DNA of 64,000 bases from Chlorocebus sabaeus (taxonomy: Eukaryota; Chordata; Mammalia; Primates; Cercopithecidae), in assembly GCF_047675955.1 (NCBI RefSeq), contig NW_027328092.1:806001-870000 (forward strand), read 5' to 3'. Within the stretch, counting starts at the first letter, position 1; each line of letters starts with the position of its first letter. Both the position numbers and the translations under genes were made by a program. The notes under the pieces are model-generated. The model was not told the origin of the DNA and did no database searches. It saw nothing but the letters and a program-made list of their open reading frames with translations. Of this stretch, positions 1 to 13,545 are shown piece after piece.

Positions 1-2742
1 CTACGGTGTAAAAGGAAATATCTTCCGATAAAAACTGGAAGGAAGCTTTATGAGAAACTGCTTTGTGTCCTGTTAATTCATCTCACAGAGTTACAGCCTT
101 CCCTTCAAGATGCCTTTCGCTAAGACTCTTCTTGTGGAATTGGCAAAGTGTTATTTGGAAGCCCGTAGAGGTCTACGGTGAAAAAGGAAATATCTTCCTT
201 TAAAAACTGGAAAGAAGCTTTCTGAGAAACTGTTTTGTGTTCTGTTAATTCATCTCACAGAGTCACTGCTTTCACCTCAAGAATCCTTTCGCTGAGACTC
301 TTCATGTGGAAATTTCATAGTGATATTTTCAAGCCCATAGAGGGCTAAGGTGAAAAAGGAAATATCCTAAGATAAAAACTGAAAAGAAGCATTCTGAGAA
401 ACTACTTTGTGTTCTGTTAATTCATCTCACAGTGTTACAGCTTTGCCCTCAAGAAGCCTTTCGCGAAGACACTTCTTGTGGAATTTGCAAAGTGATATTT
501 GGAAGCCCATAGAGGGCTATGGTGAAAAAGGAAATATCTTTTGTTAAAAACTGAAAGAGGCTTTCTGAGAAACTGCTCTGTGTTCTATTAATTCATCTCA
601 CAGAGTTACTGCTTTCCCAGAAAGAAGCCATTCTCTAAGATTCTTCTTGTGGATTTTTCAAAGTGATATTGGAAGCCCATAGAGGGCTATGGTGAAAAAG
701 GGAATATCTTCCGTTAAAAACTGGAAAGAATCTTTCTGAGAAACTACTTCGTGTTCTGTTAATTCATCTCACAGAGTTACAGCTTTCCCCTCAAGAAGCC
801 TTTCGCTAAGACTGTTCTTCTGGAATTTTGAAAGTGATATTTGGAATCCCATAGAGGGCTATGGTGAAAAAGGAAAGATCTTCCGTTAAAAACTGGAAAG
901 AACCTTTCTGAGAAATTGCTTTGTGTTCTTTTAATTCATCTCACAGAGTTACTGCGTTCCTCTCAAGAAGCCTTTCGCTAAGACTGTTCTTGTGGAATTT
1001 GCAAAGTGATATTTGGAAGCCCATATAGGGTTATGGTGAAAAAGGAAATATCTTCCGTTAAAAACTGGAAAGAAGCATTCTGAGAAACTGCTTTGTGTTC
1101 TCTTAGTTCATCTCACAGAGTTACAGCTTGCCCCTCTAGAAGCCTTTCGCTAAGACTGTTCTTGTGGAATTTGCAAAGTGACATTTGGAAGCCCATAGTG
1201 GGCTATGGTGAAAAAGGAAATATCCTAAGATAAAAACTGAAAAGAAGCTTTCTGAAACTGCCTTGTGTTCTGTTAATTCATCTCACAGGGTTACAGCTTT
1301 CTCCACAAGAAGCCTTTCGCTAAGACTGTTCTTGTGGAATTTCAAAGTGATATTTGTAAAGCCATAGAAGGATATGATGAAAAAGGAAATATCTTCTGTT
1401 AAAAACTGGAAAGAAGCTTTCTGAGAAACTGCTTTGTGTTCTGTTAATTCATCTCACAGAGATACAGCTTTCTCCTCAAGAAGTTTTCGCTAAGACTGTG
1501 CTTCTGGAATTTGGAAAGTGATATTTGGAAGCCCATAGAGGGCTACGGTGAAAAAGGAAATAACTTCCGTTAAAAAACAGGAAAGAAGCTTTCTGAGAAA
1601 CTGCTTTGTGTTCTGCTAATTCATCTCAAGAGTTACAGCTTTCCCCTCAAGCAGTCTTTCGCTAAGACTGTTCTTGGGGAATTTGCAAAGTGATATTTGG
1701 AAGCCCATAGAGGGCTATGGTGAAAAAAGAAGTATCTTCCGTTAAAAAGTTGAAAGAATGTTTCTGAGAATCTGCTTTGTGTTCTGTTAATTCATCTCAC
1801 AGTGTTACAAATCTCTCCTCAAGTAACCTTTAGCTAAGGCTGATCTTGTGGAATTTGGAAAGTGATATTTGGAAGCCCATAGGGGGCTATGGTGAAAAAG
1901 GAAGTATCTTCCGTTAAAATCTGGAAGAAGATTTCTGAGAAACTACTTTGTGTTCTGTTAATTCATCTCAGAGACTTACATCTTTCCCCTCATGAAGCCT
2001 TTCCCTAAGACTCTTCTTGTGGAATTTGCAAAGTGATATTTCGAAGCCCACAGAGGGCTATGGTGAAAAAGGAGATATCCTAAGATAAAAACTGAAGAGA
2101 AACTTTCTGAGAAACTGCTCTGTATTCTCTTAATTCATCTCACAGAGTTACTGCGTTCCCCTCAAGAAGCCTTTCGCTAAGACTGTTCTTGTGGAATTTG
2201 AAAAGTGATATTTGGAAGCCCATAGAGGGTTATGGTGAAAAAGGAAAATCTTCCCTTAAAAACTGGAAAGAAGCTTCCTGAGAAACTGCTTTGTGTTCGG
2301 TTAATTCAACTCACAGTTACTGCTTTCTCCTCAAAAAGCCTTTCGCTAACACTGTTCTTATGCAATTTGCAAAGTGATATTTGGAAGCCCTTAGAGGGTT
2401 AAGGTGAAAAAGGACCTATCTACCGTTAAAAACTGTAAAGAAGCTTTCTGAGAAACTGCTCTGTGTTCTGTTAATTCATCTCACAGTGTTACAGCATTCC
2501 CTTCAGGAAGCCTTTCGCTAAGTCTGTTCTTGTGGAATATTCAAGGTGATATCTGGAAGCCCATAGAGTGCTATGGTGAAAAAGGAAATATCTTCCGTTA
2601 AAAACTGGAAAGAAGCTTTCTGAGAAACTGCTCTGTGTTCTGTTAATTCATCTCACAGAGTTACAGCTTTCCCCTCAAGAAGACTTTCGCTAAGACTGTT
2701 CTTGTGAAATTTGCACATTGATATCTGGAAGTCCATACAGGG
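1..2742. repeat. HOR unit 1: 16-mer variant (m1-m12, m13/m22 hybrid, m23-m25)
   Basis: The unit begins exactly at base 1 with the m1 marker CTACGGTGTAAAAGG and ends where that marker returns. Relative to the 25-mer it lacks the equivalent of nine monomers, from mid-m13 to mid-m22, with a hybrid monomer at the join. It has a private 2-bp deletion in m8 (CTTTCTGAAACTGCC near 1249). Its m25 has AAGAAGACTTTCGC, a marker shared only with units 2 and 3. Confidence 0.93.
2058..2229. repeat. Hybrid monomer m13/m22 (deletion junction, unit 1)
   Basis: The first half reads as m13 (GGAGATATCCTAAGATA, GAAGAGAAAC, CTGTATTCTCTTAATTC) and the second half as m22 (GAGTTACTGCGTTCCCC, TTTGAAAAGTGA). The exchange lies around CATCTCACA in mid-monomer. 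It removes nine monomers. Confidence 0.9.
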
Positions 2743-5485
2743 CTACGGTGTAAAAGGAAATATCTTCCGATAAAAACTGGAAGGAATCTTTATGAGAAAC
2801 TGCTTTGTGTCCTGTTAATTCATCTCACAGAGTTACAGCCTTCCCTTCAAGATGCCTTTCGCTAAGACTCTTCTTGTGGAATTGGCCAAGTGTTATTTGG
2901 AAGCCCGTAGAGGTCTACGGTGAAAAAGGAAATATCTTCCTTTAAAAACTGGAAAGAAGCTTTCTGAGAAACTGCTTTGTGTTCTGTTAATTCATCTCAC
3001 AGAGTCACTGCTTTCCCCTCAAGAATCCTTTCGCTGAGACTCTTCATGTGGAAATTTCATAGTGATATTTTCAAGCCCATAGAGGGCTAAGGTGAAAAAG
3101 GAAATATCCTAAGATAAAAACTGAAAAGAAGCATTCTGAGAAACTACTTTGTGTTCTGTTAATTCATCTCACAGTGTTACAGCTTTGCCCTCAAGAAGCC
3201 TTTCGCGAAGACACTTCTTGTGGAATTTGCAAAGAGATATTTGGAAGCCCATAGAGGGCTATGGTGAAAAAGGAAATATCTTTTGTTAAAAACTGAAAGA
3301 GGCTTCTGAGAAACTGCTCTGTGTTCTATTAATTCATCTCACAGAGTTACTGCTTTCCCAGAAAGAAGCCATTCTCTAAGATTCTTCTTGTGGATTTTTC
3401 AAAGTGATATTGGAAGCCCATAGAGGGCTATGGTGAAAAAGGGAATATCTTCCGTTAAAAACTGGAAAGAATCTTTCTGAGAAACTACTTTGTGTTCTGT
3501 TAATTCATCTCACAGAGTTACAGCTTTCCCCTCAAGAAGCCTTTCGCTAAGACTGTTCTTCTGGAATTTTGAAAGTGATATTTGGAATCCCATAGAGGGC
3601 TATGGTGAAAAAGGAAAGATCTTCCGTTAAAAACTGGAAAGAACCTTTCTGAGAAATTGCTTTGTGTTCTTTTAATTCATCTCACAGAGTTACTGCGTTC
3701 CTCTCAAGAAGCCTTTCGCTAAGACTGTTCTTGTGGAATTTGCAAAGTGATATTTGGAAGCCCATATAGGGTTATGGTGAAAAAGGAAATATCTTCCGTT
3801 AAAAACTGGAAAGAAGCATTCTGAGAAACTGCTTTGTGTTCTCTTAGTTCATCTCACAGAGTTACAGCTTGCCCCTCGAGAAGCCTTTCGCTAAGACTGT
3901 TCTTGTGGAATTTGCAAAGTGACATTTGGAAGCCCATAGTGGGCTATGGTGAAAAAGGAAATATCCTAAGATAAAAACTGAAAAGAAGCTTTCTGAGAAA
4001 CTGCCTTGTGTTCTGTTAATTCATCTCACAGGGTTACAGCTTTCTCCACAAGAAGCCTTTCGCTAAGACTGTTCTTGTGGAATTTCAAAGTGATATTTGT
4101 AAAGCCATAGAAGGATATGATGAAAAAGGAAATATCTTCTGTTAAAAACTGGAAAGAAGCTTTCTGAGAAACTGCTTTGTGTTCTGTTAATTCATCTCAC
4201 AGAGATACAGCTTTCTCCTCAAGAAGTTTTCGCTAAGACTGTGCTTCTGGAATTTGGAAAGTGATATTTGGAAGCCCATAGAGGGCTACGGTGAAAAAGG
4301 AAATAACTTCCGTTAAAAAACAGGAAAGAAGCTTTCTGAGAAACTGCTTTGTGTTCTGCTAATTCATCTCAAGAGTTACAGCTTTCCCCTCAAGCAGTCT
4401 TTCGCTAAGACTGTTCTTGGGGAATTTGCAAAGTGATATTTGGAAGCCCATAGAGGGCTATCGTGAAAAAAGAAGTATCTTCCGTTAAAAAGTGGAAAGA
4501 AGCTTTCTGAGAATCTGCTTTGTGTTCTGTTAATTCATCTCACAGTGTTACAAATCTCTCCTCAAGTAACCTTTAGCTAAGGCTGATCTTGTGGAATTTG
4601 GAAAGTGATATTTGGAAGCCCATAGGGGGCTATGGTGAAAAAGGAAGTATCTTCCGTTAAAATCTGGAAGAAGATTTCTGAGAAACTACTTTGTGTTCTG
4701 TTAATTCATCTCAGAGACTTACATCTTTCCCCTCATGAAGCCTTTCCCTAAGACTCTTCTTGTGGAATTTGCAAAGTGATATTTCGAAGCCCACAGAGGG
4801 CTATGGTGAAAAAGGAGATATCCTAAGATAAAAACTGAAGAGAAACTTTCTGAGAAACTGCTCTGTATTCTCTTAATTCATCTCACAGAGTTACTGCGTT
4901 CCCCTCAAGAAGCCTTTCGCTAAGACTGTTCTTGTGGAATTTGAAAAGTGATATTTGGAAGCCCATAGAGGATTATGGTGAAAAAGGAAAATCTTCCCTT
5001 AAAAACTGGAAAGAAGCTTCCTGAGAAACTGCTTTGTGTTCGGTTAATTCAACTCACAGTTACTGCTTTCTCCTCAAAAAGCCTTTCGCTAACACTGTTC
5101 TTATGCAATTTGCAAAGTGATATTTGGAAGCCCTTAGAGGGTTAAGGTGAAAAAGGACATATCTACCGTTAAAAACTGTAAAGAAGCTTTCTGAGAAACT
5201 GCTCTGTGTTCTGTTAATTCATCTCACAGTGTTACAGCATTCCCTTCAGGAAGCCTTTCGCTAAGTCTGTTCTTGTGGAATATTCAAGGTGATATCTGGA
5301 AGCCCATAGAGTGCTATGGTGAAAAAGGAAATATCTTCCGTTAAAAACTGGAAAGAAGCTTTCTGAGAAACTGCTCTGTGTTCTGTTAATTCATCTCACA
5401 GAGTTACAGCTTTCCCCTCAAGAAGACTTTCGCTAAGACTGTTCTTGTGAAATTTGCACATTGATATCTGGAAGTCCATACAGGG
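2743..5485. repeat. HOR unit 2: 16-mer variant, near-identical to unit 1
   Basis: Same monomer order and same m13/m22 hybrid as unit 1, so the nine-monomer deletion happened once and was then amplified. Private differences are few: a 1-bp deletion in m4 (GAGGCTTCTGAG near 3300), GGAATC in m1 and AGGATTATGG near 4970. Unit length 2,743 bp. Confidence 0.93.
4801..4972. repeat. Hybrid monomer m13/m22 (deletion junction, unit 2)
   Basis: Same hybrid as in unit 1, with the same switch point, so the two junctions are identical by descent. Confidence 0.9.
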
Positions 5486-7886
5486 CTACGGTGTAAAAGG
5501 AAATATCTTCCGATAAAAACTGGAAGGAAGCTTTATGAGAAACTGCTTTGTGTCCTGTTAATTTATCTCACAGAGTTACAGCCTTCCCTTCAAGATGCCT
5601 TTCGCTAAGACTCTTCTTGTGGAATTGGCCAAGTGTTATTTGGAAGCCCGTAGAGGTCTACGGTGAAAAAGGAAATATCTTCCTTTAAAAACTGGAAAGA
5701 AGCTTTCTGAGAAACTGCTTTGTGTTCTGTTAATTCATCTCACAGAGTCACTGCTTTCACCTCAAGAATCCTTTCGCTGAGACTCTTCATGTGGAAATTT
5801 CATAGTGATATTTTCAAGCCCATAGAGGGCTAAGGTGAAAAAGGAAATATCCTAAGATAAAAACTGAAAAGAAGCATTCTGAGAAACTACTTTGTGTTCT
5901 GTTAATTCATCTCACAGTGTTACAGCTTTGCCCTCAAGAAGCCTTTCGCGAAGACACTTCTTGTGGAATTTGCAAAGTGATATTTGGAAGCCCATAGAGG
6001 GCTATGGTGAAAAAGGAAATATCTTTTGTTAAAAACTGAAAGAGGCTTTCTGAGAAACTGCTCTGTGTTCTATTAATTCATCTCACAGAGTTACTGCTTT
6101 CCCAGAAAGAAGCCATTCTCTAAGATTCTTCTTGTGGATTTTTCAAAGTGATATTGGAAGCCCATAGAGGGCTATGGTGAAAAAGGGAATATCTTCCGTT
6201 AAAAACTGGAAAGAATCTTTCTGAGAAACTACTTCGTGTTCTGTTAATTCATCTCACAGAGTTACAGCTTTCCCCTCAAGAAGCCTTTCGCTAAGACTGT
6301 TCTTCTGGAATTTTGAAAGTGATATTTGGAATCCCATAGAGGGCTATGGTGAAAAAGGAAAGATCTTCCGTTAAAAACTGGAAAGAACCTTTCTGAGAAA
6401 TTGCTTTGTGTTCTTTTAATTCATCTCACAGAGTTACTGCGTTCCTCTCAAGAAGCCTTTCGCTAAGACTGTTCTTGTGGAATTTGCAAAGTGATATTTG
6501 GAAGCCCATATAGGGTTATGGTGAAAAAGGAAATATCTTCCGTTAAAAACTGGAAAGAAGCATTCTGAGAAACTGCTTTGTGTTCTCTTAGTTCATCTCA
6601 CAGAGTTACAGCTTGCCCCTCTAGAAGCCTTTCGCTAAGACTGTTCTTGTGGAATTTGCAAAGTGATATTTGGAAGCCCATAGTGGGCTATGGTGAAAAA
6701 GGAAATATCCTAAGATAAAAACTGAAAAGAAGCTTTCTGAGAAACTGCCTTGTGTTCTGTTAATTCATCTCACAGGGTTACAGCTTTCTCCACAAGAAGC
6801 CTTTCGCTAAGACTGTTCTTGTGGAATTTCAAAGTGATATTTGTAAAGCCATAGAAGGATATGATGAAAAAGGAAATATCTTCTGTTAAAAACTGGAAAG
6901 AAGCTTTCTGAGAAACTGCTTTGTGTTCTGTTAATTCATCTCACAGAGATACAGCTTTCTCCTCAAGAAGTTTTCGCTAAGACTGTGCTTCTGGAATTTG
7001 GAAAGTGATATTTGGAAGCCCATAGAGGGCTACGGTGAAAAAGGAAATAACTTCCGTTAAAAAACAGGAAAGAAGCTTTCTGAGAAACTGCTTTGTGTTC
7101 TGCTAATTCATCTCAAGAGTTACAGCTTTCCCCTCAAGCAGTCTTTCGCTAAGACTGTTCTTGGGGAATTTGCAAAGTGATATTTGGAAGCCCATAGAGG
7201 GCTATGGTGAAAAAGGAAATATCCTAAGATAAAAACTGGGAAGAATCTTTCTGACAAATTGCTTTGTGTTCTGTTAATTCATCTCACAGAGTTACTGCAT
7301 TCGCCTCAAGAAGCCTTTCGCTAAGACTGTTCTTGTGCAATTTGAAAAGTGATATTTGGAAGCCCATAGAGGGTTATGGTGAAAAAGGAAAATCTTCCCT
7401 TAAAAACTGGAAAGAAGCTTCCTGAGAAACTGCTTTGTGTTCGGTTAATTCAACTCACAGTTACTGCTTTCTCCTCAAAAAGCCTTTCGCTAACACTGTT
7501 CTTATGCAATTTGCAAAGTGATATTTGGAAGCCCTTAGAGGGTTAAGGTGAAAAAGGAAATATCTACCGTTAAAAACTGTAAAGAAGCTTTCTGAGAAAC
7601 TGCTCTGTGTTCTGTTAATTCATCTCACAGTGTTACAGCATTCCCTTCAGGAAGCCTTTCGCTAAGTCTGTTCTTCTGGAATATTCAAGGTGATATCTGG
7701 AAGCCCATAGAGTGCTATGGTGAAAAAGGAAATATCTTCCGTTAAAAACTGGAAAGAAGCTTTCTGAGAAACTGCTCTGTGTTCTGTGAATTCATCTCAC
7801 AGAGTTACAGCTTTCCCCTCAAGAAGACTTTCGCTAAGACTGTTCTTGTGAAATTTGCACATTGATATCTGGAAGTCCATACAGGG
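5486..7886. repeat. HOR unit 3: 14-mer variant (m1-m10, m22-m25)
   Basis: m1 to m10 are followed directly by an m22-type monomer at 7202, so m11 to m21 are missing (2,401 bp). Its m25 keeps the AAGAAGACTTTCGC marker of units 1 and 2. It also has TTAATTTATCTCAC in m1, a variant seen again in units 10, 11, 14 and 16. Confidence 0.92.
7202..7373. repeat. Deletion junction m10 to m22 (unit 3)
   Basis: This monomer starts CTATGGTG like m11 but switches to m22 (CCTAAGATAAAAACTGGGAAG) by about base 14. The exchange therefore lies between bases 4 and 14 of the monomer, and m11-m21 are lost. Confidence 0.87.
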
Positions 7887-10800
7887 CTACGGTGTAAAAG
7901 GAAATATCTTCCGATAAAAACTGGAAGGAAGCTTTATGAGAAACTGCTTTGTGTCCTGTTAATTCATCTCACAGAGTTACAGCCTTCCCTTCAAGATGCC
8001 TTTCGCTAAGACTCTTCTTGTGGAATTGGCAAAGTGTTATTTGGAAGCCCGTAGAGGTCTACGGTGAAAAAGGAAATATCTTCCTTTAAAAACTGGAAAG
8101 AAGCTTTCTGAGAAACTGCTTTGTGTTCTGTTAATTCATCTCACAGAGTCACTGCTTTCACCTCAAGAATCCTTTCGCTGAGACTCTTCATGTGGAAATT
8201 TCATAGTGATATTTTCAAGCCCATAGAGGGCTAAGGTGAAAAAGGAAATATCCTAAGATAAAAACTGAAAAGAAGCATTCTGAGAAACTACTTTGTGTTC
8301 TGTTAATTCATCTCACAGTGTTACAGCTTTGCCCTCAAGAAGCCTTTCGCGAAGACACTTCTTGTGGAATTTGCAAAGTGATATTTGGAAGCCCATAGAG
8401 GGCTATGGTGAAAAAGGAAATATCTTTTGTTAAAAACTGAAAGAGGCTTTCTGAGAAACTGCTCTGTGTTCTATTAATTCATCTCACAGGGTTACTGCTT
8501 TCCCAGAAAGAAGCCATTCTCTAAGATTCTTCTTGTGGGTTTTTCAAAGTGATATTGGAAGCCCATAGAGGGCTATGGTGAAAAAGGGAATATCTTCCGT
8601 TAAAAACTGGAAAGAATCTTTCTGAGAAACTACTTTGTGTTCTGATAATTCATCCAACAGAGTTACAGCTTTCCCCTCAAGAAGCCTTTCGCTAAGACTG
8701 TTCTTCTGGAATTTTGAAAGTGATATTTGGAATCCCAAAGAGGGCTATGGTGAAAAAGGAAAGATCTTCCGTTAAAAACTGGAAAGAACGTTTCTGAGAA
8801 ATTGCTTTGTGTTCTTTTAATTCATCTCACAGAGTTACAGCTTGCCCCTCTAGAAGCCTTTTGCTAAGACTGTTCTTGTGGAATTTGCAAAGTGACATTT
8901 GGAAGCCCATAGTGGGCTATGGTGAAAAAGGAAATATCCTAAGATAAAAACTGAAAAGAAGCTTTCTGAGAAACTGCCTTGTGTTCTGTTAATTCATCTC
9001 ACAGGGTTACAGCTTTCTCCACAAGAAGCCTTTCGCTAAGACTGTTCTTGTGGAATTTCAAAGTGATATTTGTAAAGCCATAGAAGGATATGATGAAAAA
9101 GGAAATATCTTCTGTTAAAAACTGGAAAGAAGCTTTCTGAGTAACTGCTTTGTGTTCTGTTAATTCATCTCACAGAGATACAGCTTTCTCCTCAAGAAGT
9201 TTTCGCTAAGACTGTGCTTCTGGAATTTGGAAAGTGATATTTGGAAGCCCATAGAAGGGTACGGTGAAAAAGGAAATAACTTCCGTTAAAAAACAGGAAA
9301 GAAGCCCTCTGAGAAACTGCTTTGTGTTCTGCTAATTCATCTCAAGAGTTACAGCTTTCCCCTCAAGCAGTCTTTCGCTAAGACTGTTCTTGGGGAATTT
9401 GCCAAGTGATATTTGGAAGCCCATAGAGGGCTATGGTGAAAAAAGAAATATCTTCCGTTAAAAAGTGGAAAGAAGCTTTCTGAGAATCTGCTTTGTGTTC
9501 TGTTAATTCATCTCACAGTGTTACAAATCTCTCCTCAAGTAACCTTTAGCTAAGGCTGATCTTGTGGAATTTGGAAAGTGATATTTGGAAGCCCATAGGG
9601 GGCTATGGTGAAAAAGGAAGTATCTTCCGTTAAAATCTGGAAGAAGATTTCTGAGAAACTACTTTGTGTTCTGTTAATTCATCTCAGAGACTTACATCTT
9701 TCCCCTCATGAAGCCTTTCCCTAAGACTCTTCTTGTGGAATTTGCAAAGTGATATTTCGAAGCCCACAGAGGGCTATGGTGAAAAAGGAGATATCCTAAG
9801 ATAACAACTGAAGAGAAACATTCTGAGAAACTGCTCTGTATTCTCTTAATTCATCTCACACAATTACAGCTTTCCCCTCAAGAAGCCTTTCGCTAAGACT
9901 GCTCTTGTGGAATTTGCAGAGTGATACTTGGAAGCCTATAAAGGGCTATGGTGAAAAAGGAAATATCTTCCCTTAAAAACTGGAAGGAAGCTTTCTGAGA
10001 AAGTGCTTTGTGTTCTGTTAATTCATGTCACAGAGTTACATCTTTCCCCTCAAGAAGCCTTTCACTTAGACTGTTCTTGTGGAATTTGCAAAGTGATATT
10101 TGGAAAACCATAGAGGGTTATGGTGAAAATGGAAATATCCTAAGATGAAAACCGAAAAGAAGCTTTCTGAGAAACTTCTTTGTGTTCTGTTAATTCATCT
10201 CACAGTGTGACAAATTTCTCTTCAAGAAACCTTTAGCTACGTCATATCTTGTGGAATTTGAAAAGTGATATTTGGAAGCCCATAGGGGGCTATGGTGAAA
10301 AAGGAACTATCTTCCGTTAAATTCTGGAAAGAAGCTTTCTGAGAAACTACTTTGTGTTCTGTTAAATCATCTCAGGGACTTACAGCTTTCCCCTCATGAA
10401 GCCTTTCCCTAAGACTGTTCTTGTGGAATTTGAAAAGTGATATTTAGAAGCCCACAGAGGGCTATGTTGAAAAAGGAGATATCCTAAGATAAAAATTGAA
10501 AAGAAGCTTTCTGAGAAACTGCTTTGTGTTCTGTCAATTTATCTCACCGAGTTACAGCTTTCCCCTCAAGAAGACTTTCGCGATGGTGGTTCTTGTGGAA
10601 TTTACAAAGTGACATTTGGAAGCCCATGGAGGGCTATCGTGAAAAAGGAAATATCTTCAGTTAAAAACAGGAAAGAAGCTTTCTGAGAAACTGCTTATGT
10701 TCTGTAAATTCATCTCACAGTGTTACAGCGTTCCCCTCAAGAAGCCTTTCGCTTAGACTGTTCTTGTGGAATTTGCAAAGTGATATTTGGAAGCCCATAG

Positions 10801-12001
10801 AGCGCTGTGGTGAAAAAAGAAATATGTTCAGGTAAAAACTGGAAAGAAGCTTTCTGAGAAACTGCTTTGTGTTATGTTTATTCATCTCACAGAGTTACTG
10901 CGTTCCTCTCAAGAAGCCTTTCTCAAAGATTGTTCTTGTGGAATTTGCAAAATGATATTTGGAAGCCCATAGAGGGTTATGGTGAAAAAGTAAAATCTTC
11001 CCTTAAAAACTGGAAAGAAGCTTTCTGAGAAACTGCTTTGTTTTCGGTTAATTCATCTCACAGTTACTGCTTTCCCCTCAAGAAGCCTTTTGCTAAGACT
11101 GTTCTTGTGGAATTTGGAAAGTGATATTTGGAAGCCCAGAGAGGGCTGTGGTGGAAAAGGAAATATCTTCCGTTAAAAACTGGAAAGAAGCTTTCTGAGA
11201 AACTGCTTTGTGTTCTGTCAATTCATCTCACAGAGTTACAGCTTCCCCTCAAGAAGCCTTTCGCTAAGACTGTTGTTGTGGAATTTTCAAAGTAATATTT
11301 TCAAGCCCATAGAGGGCTTAGGTGAAAAAGGAAATATCCTAAGATAAAAACTGGAAAGAATCTTTCTGAGAAATTGCTTTGTGTTCTGTTAATTCATCTC
11401 ACAGAGTTACTGCGTTCCCCTCAAGAAGCCTTTCGCTAAGACTGTTCTTGTGGAATTTGAAAAGTGATATTTGGAAGCCCATAGAGGGTTATGGTGAAAA
11501 AGGAAAATCTTCCCTTAAAAACTGGAAAGAAGCTTCCTGAGAAACTGCTTTGTGTTCGGTTAATTCAACTCACAGTTACTGCTTTCTCCTCAAAAAGCCT
11601 TTCGCTAACACTGTTCTTATGCAATTTGCAAAGTGATATTTGGAAGCCCTTAGAGGGTTAAGGTGAAAAAGGAAATATCTACCGTTAAAAACTGTAAAGA
11701 AGCTTTCTGAGAAACTGCTCTGTGTTCTGTTAATTCATCTCACAGTGTTACAGCATTCCCTTCAGGAAGCCTTTCGCTAAGTCTGTTCTTGTGGAATATT
11801 CAAGGTGATATCTGGAAGCCCATAGAGTGCTATGGTGAAAAAGGAAATATCTTCCGTTAAAAACTGGAAAGAAGCTTTCTGAGAAACTGCTCTGTGTTCT
11901 GTTAATTCATCTCACAGAGTTACAGCTTTCCCCTCAACAAGCCTTTCGCTAAGACTGTTCTTGTGAAATTTGCACATTGATATTTGGAAGTCCATACAGG
12001 G
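7887..12001. repeat. HOR unit 4: 24-mer variant (m6 and m7 fused)
   Basis: First unit of the 25-mer-based domain. m1 to m5 are normal; then a single hybrid monomer (8745-8916) starts as m6 and ends as m7, followed by m8 to m25. Length is 4,115 bp, that is 4,287 minus one 172-bp monomer. m5 contains the private variants GATAATTCATCCAAC and AATCCCAAAGAGGG, shared only with unit 5. Confidence 0.93.
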
Positions 12002-12859
12002 CTACGGTGTAAAAGGAAATATCTTCCGATAAAAACTGGAAGGAAGCTTTATGAGAAACTGCTTTGTGTCCTGTTAATTCATCTCACAGAGTTACAGCCT
12101 TCCCTTCAAGATGCCTTTCGCTAAGACTCTTCTTGTGGAATTGGCAAAGTGTTATTTGGAAGCCCGTAGAGGTCTACGGTGAAAAAGGAAATATCTTCCT
12201 TTAAAAACTGGAAAGAAGCTTTCTGAGAAACTGCTTTGTGTTCTGTTAATTCATCTCACAGAGTCACTGCTTTCACCTCAAGAATCCTTTCGCTGATAGC
12301 CTTCATGTGGAAATTTCATAGTGATATTTTCAAGCCCATAGAGGGCTAAGGTGAAAAAGGAAATATCCTAAGATAAAAACTGAAAAGAAGCATTCTGAGA
12401 AACTACTTTGTGTTCTGTTAATTCATCTCACAGTGTTACAGCTTTGCCCTCAAGAAGCCTTTCACGAAGACACTTCTTGTGGAATTTGCAAAGTGATATT
12501 TGGAAGCCCATAGAGGGCTATGGTGAAAAAGGAAATATCTTTTGTTAAAAACTGAAAGAGGCTTTCTGAGAAACTGCTCTGTGTTCTATTAATTCATCTC
12601 ACAGAGTTACTGCTTTCCCAGAAAGAAGCCATTCTCTAAGATTCTTCTTGTGGATTTTTCAAAGTGATATTGGAAGCCCATAGAGGGCTATGGTGAAAAA
12701 GGGAATATCTTCCGTTAAAAACTGGAAAGAATCTTTCTGAGAAACTACTTTGTGTTCTGTTAATTCATCTCACAGAGTTACAGCTTTCCCCTCAAGAAGC
12801 CTTTCGCTAAGACTGTTCTTCTGGAATTTTGAAAGTGATATTTGGAATCCCATAGAGGG
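8059..12859. repeat. 4,801-bp tandem duplication, copy 1
   Basis: Runs from m2 of unit 4 to the end of m5 of unit 5 (28 monomers). It includes the private GATAATTCATCCAAC (m5), the m6/m7 hybrid and CGCTGATAGCC. The same series recurs 4,801 bp downstream. Confidence 0.9.
8745..8916. repeat. Hybrid monomer m6/m7 (unit 4)
   Basis: Starts as m6 (GGAAAGATCTTCC, TTCTTTTAATTC) and ends as m7 (CAGCTTGCCCCTCTAG, GTGACATTTGG, CATAGTGGG). The switch lies near CACAGAGTTAC. One monomer is lost. Private GAACGTTTC marks it. Confidence 0.9.
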
Positions 12860-13031
12860 CTATGTTGAAAAAGGAAATATCTTCCTTTAAAAACTGGAAA
12901 GAAGCTTTCTGAGAAACTGCTTTGTGTTCTGTTAATTCATCTCACAGAGTCACTGCTTTCACCTCAAGAATCCTTTCGCTGAGACTCTTCATGTGGAAAT
13001 TTCATAGTGATATTTTCAAGCCCATAGAGGG
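12860..13031. repeat. Hybrid monomer m6/m2 (duplication junction, unit 5)
   Basis: Begins CTATGTTG as in A-type m6, then becomes m2 (GAAATATCTTCCTTT, GAGTCACTGCTTTCACC). The switch lies between bases 6 and 18 of the monomer. This is the join of the 4.8-kb tandem duplication. Confidence 0.91.
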
Positions 13032-13545
13032 CTAAGGTGAAAAAGGAAATATCCTAAGATAAAAACTGAAAAGAAGCATTCTGAGAAACTACTTTGTGTT
13101 CTGTTAATTCATCTCACAGTGTTACAGCTTTGCCCTCAAGAAGCCTTTCGCGAAGACACTTCTTGTGGAATTTGCAAAGTGATATTTGGAAGCCCATAGA
13201 GGGCTATGGTGAAAAAGGAAATATCTTTTGTTAAAAACTGAAAGAGGCTTTCTGAGAAACTGCTCTGTGTTCTATTAATTCATCTCACAGGGTTACTGCT
13301 TTCCCAGAAAGAAGCCATTCTCTAAGATTCTTCTTGTGGGTTTTTCAAAGTGATATTGGAAGCCCATAGAGGGCTATGGTGAAAAAGGGAATATCTTCCG
13401 TTAAAAACTGGAAAGAATCTTTCTGAGAAACTACTTTGTGTTCTGATAATTCATCCAACAGAGTTACAGCTTTCCCCTCAAGAAGCCTTTCGCTAAGACT
13501 GTTCTTCTGGAATTTTGAAAGTGATATTTGGAATCCCAAAGAGGG

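Noticed and set aside
8544..13539. Two identical 64-codon minus-strand open frames (8544-8738 and 13345-13539)
   Set aside because: Both arise from the private GATAATTCATCCAAC variant of m5 and are copies made by the 4,801-bp duplication; not genes.
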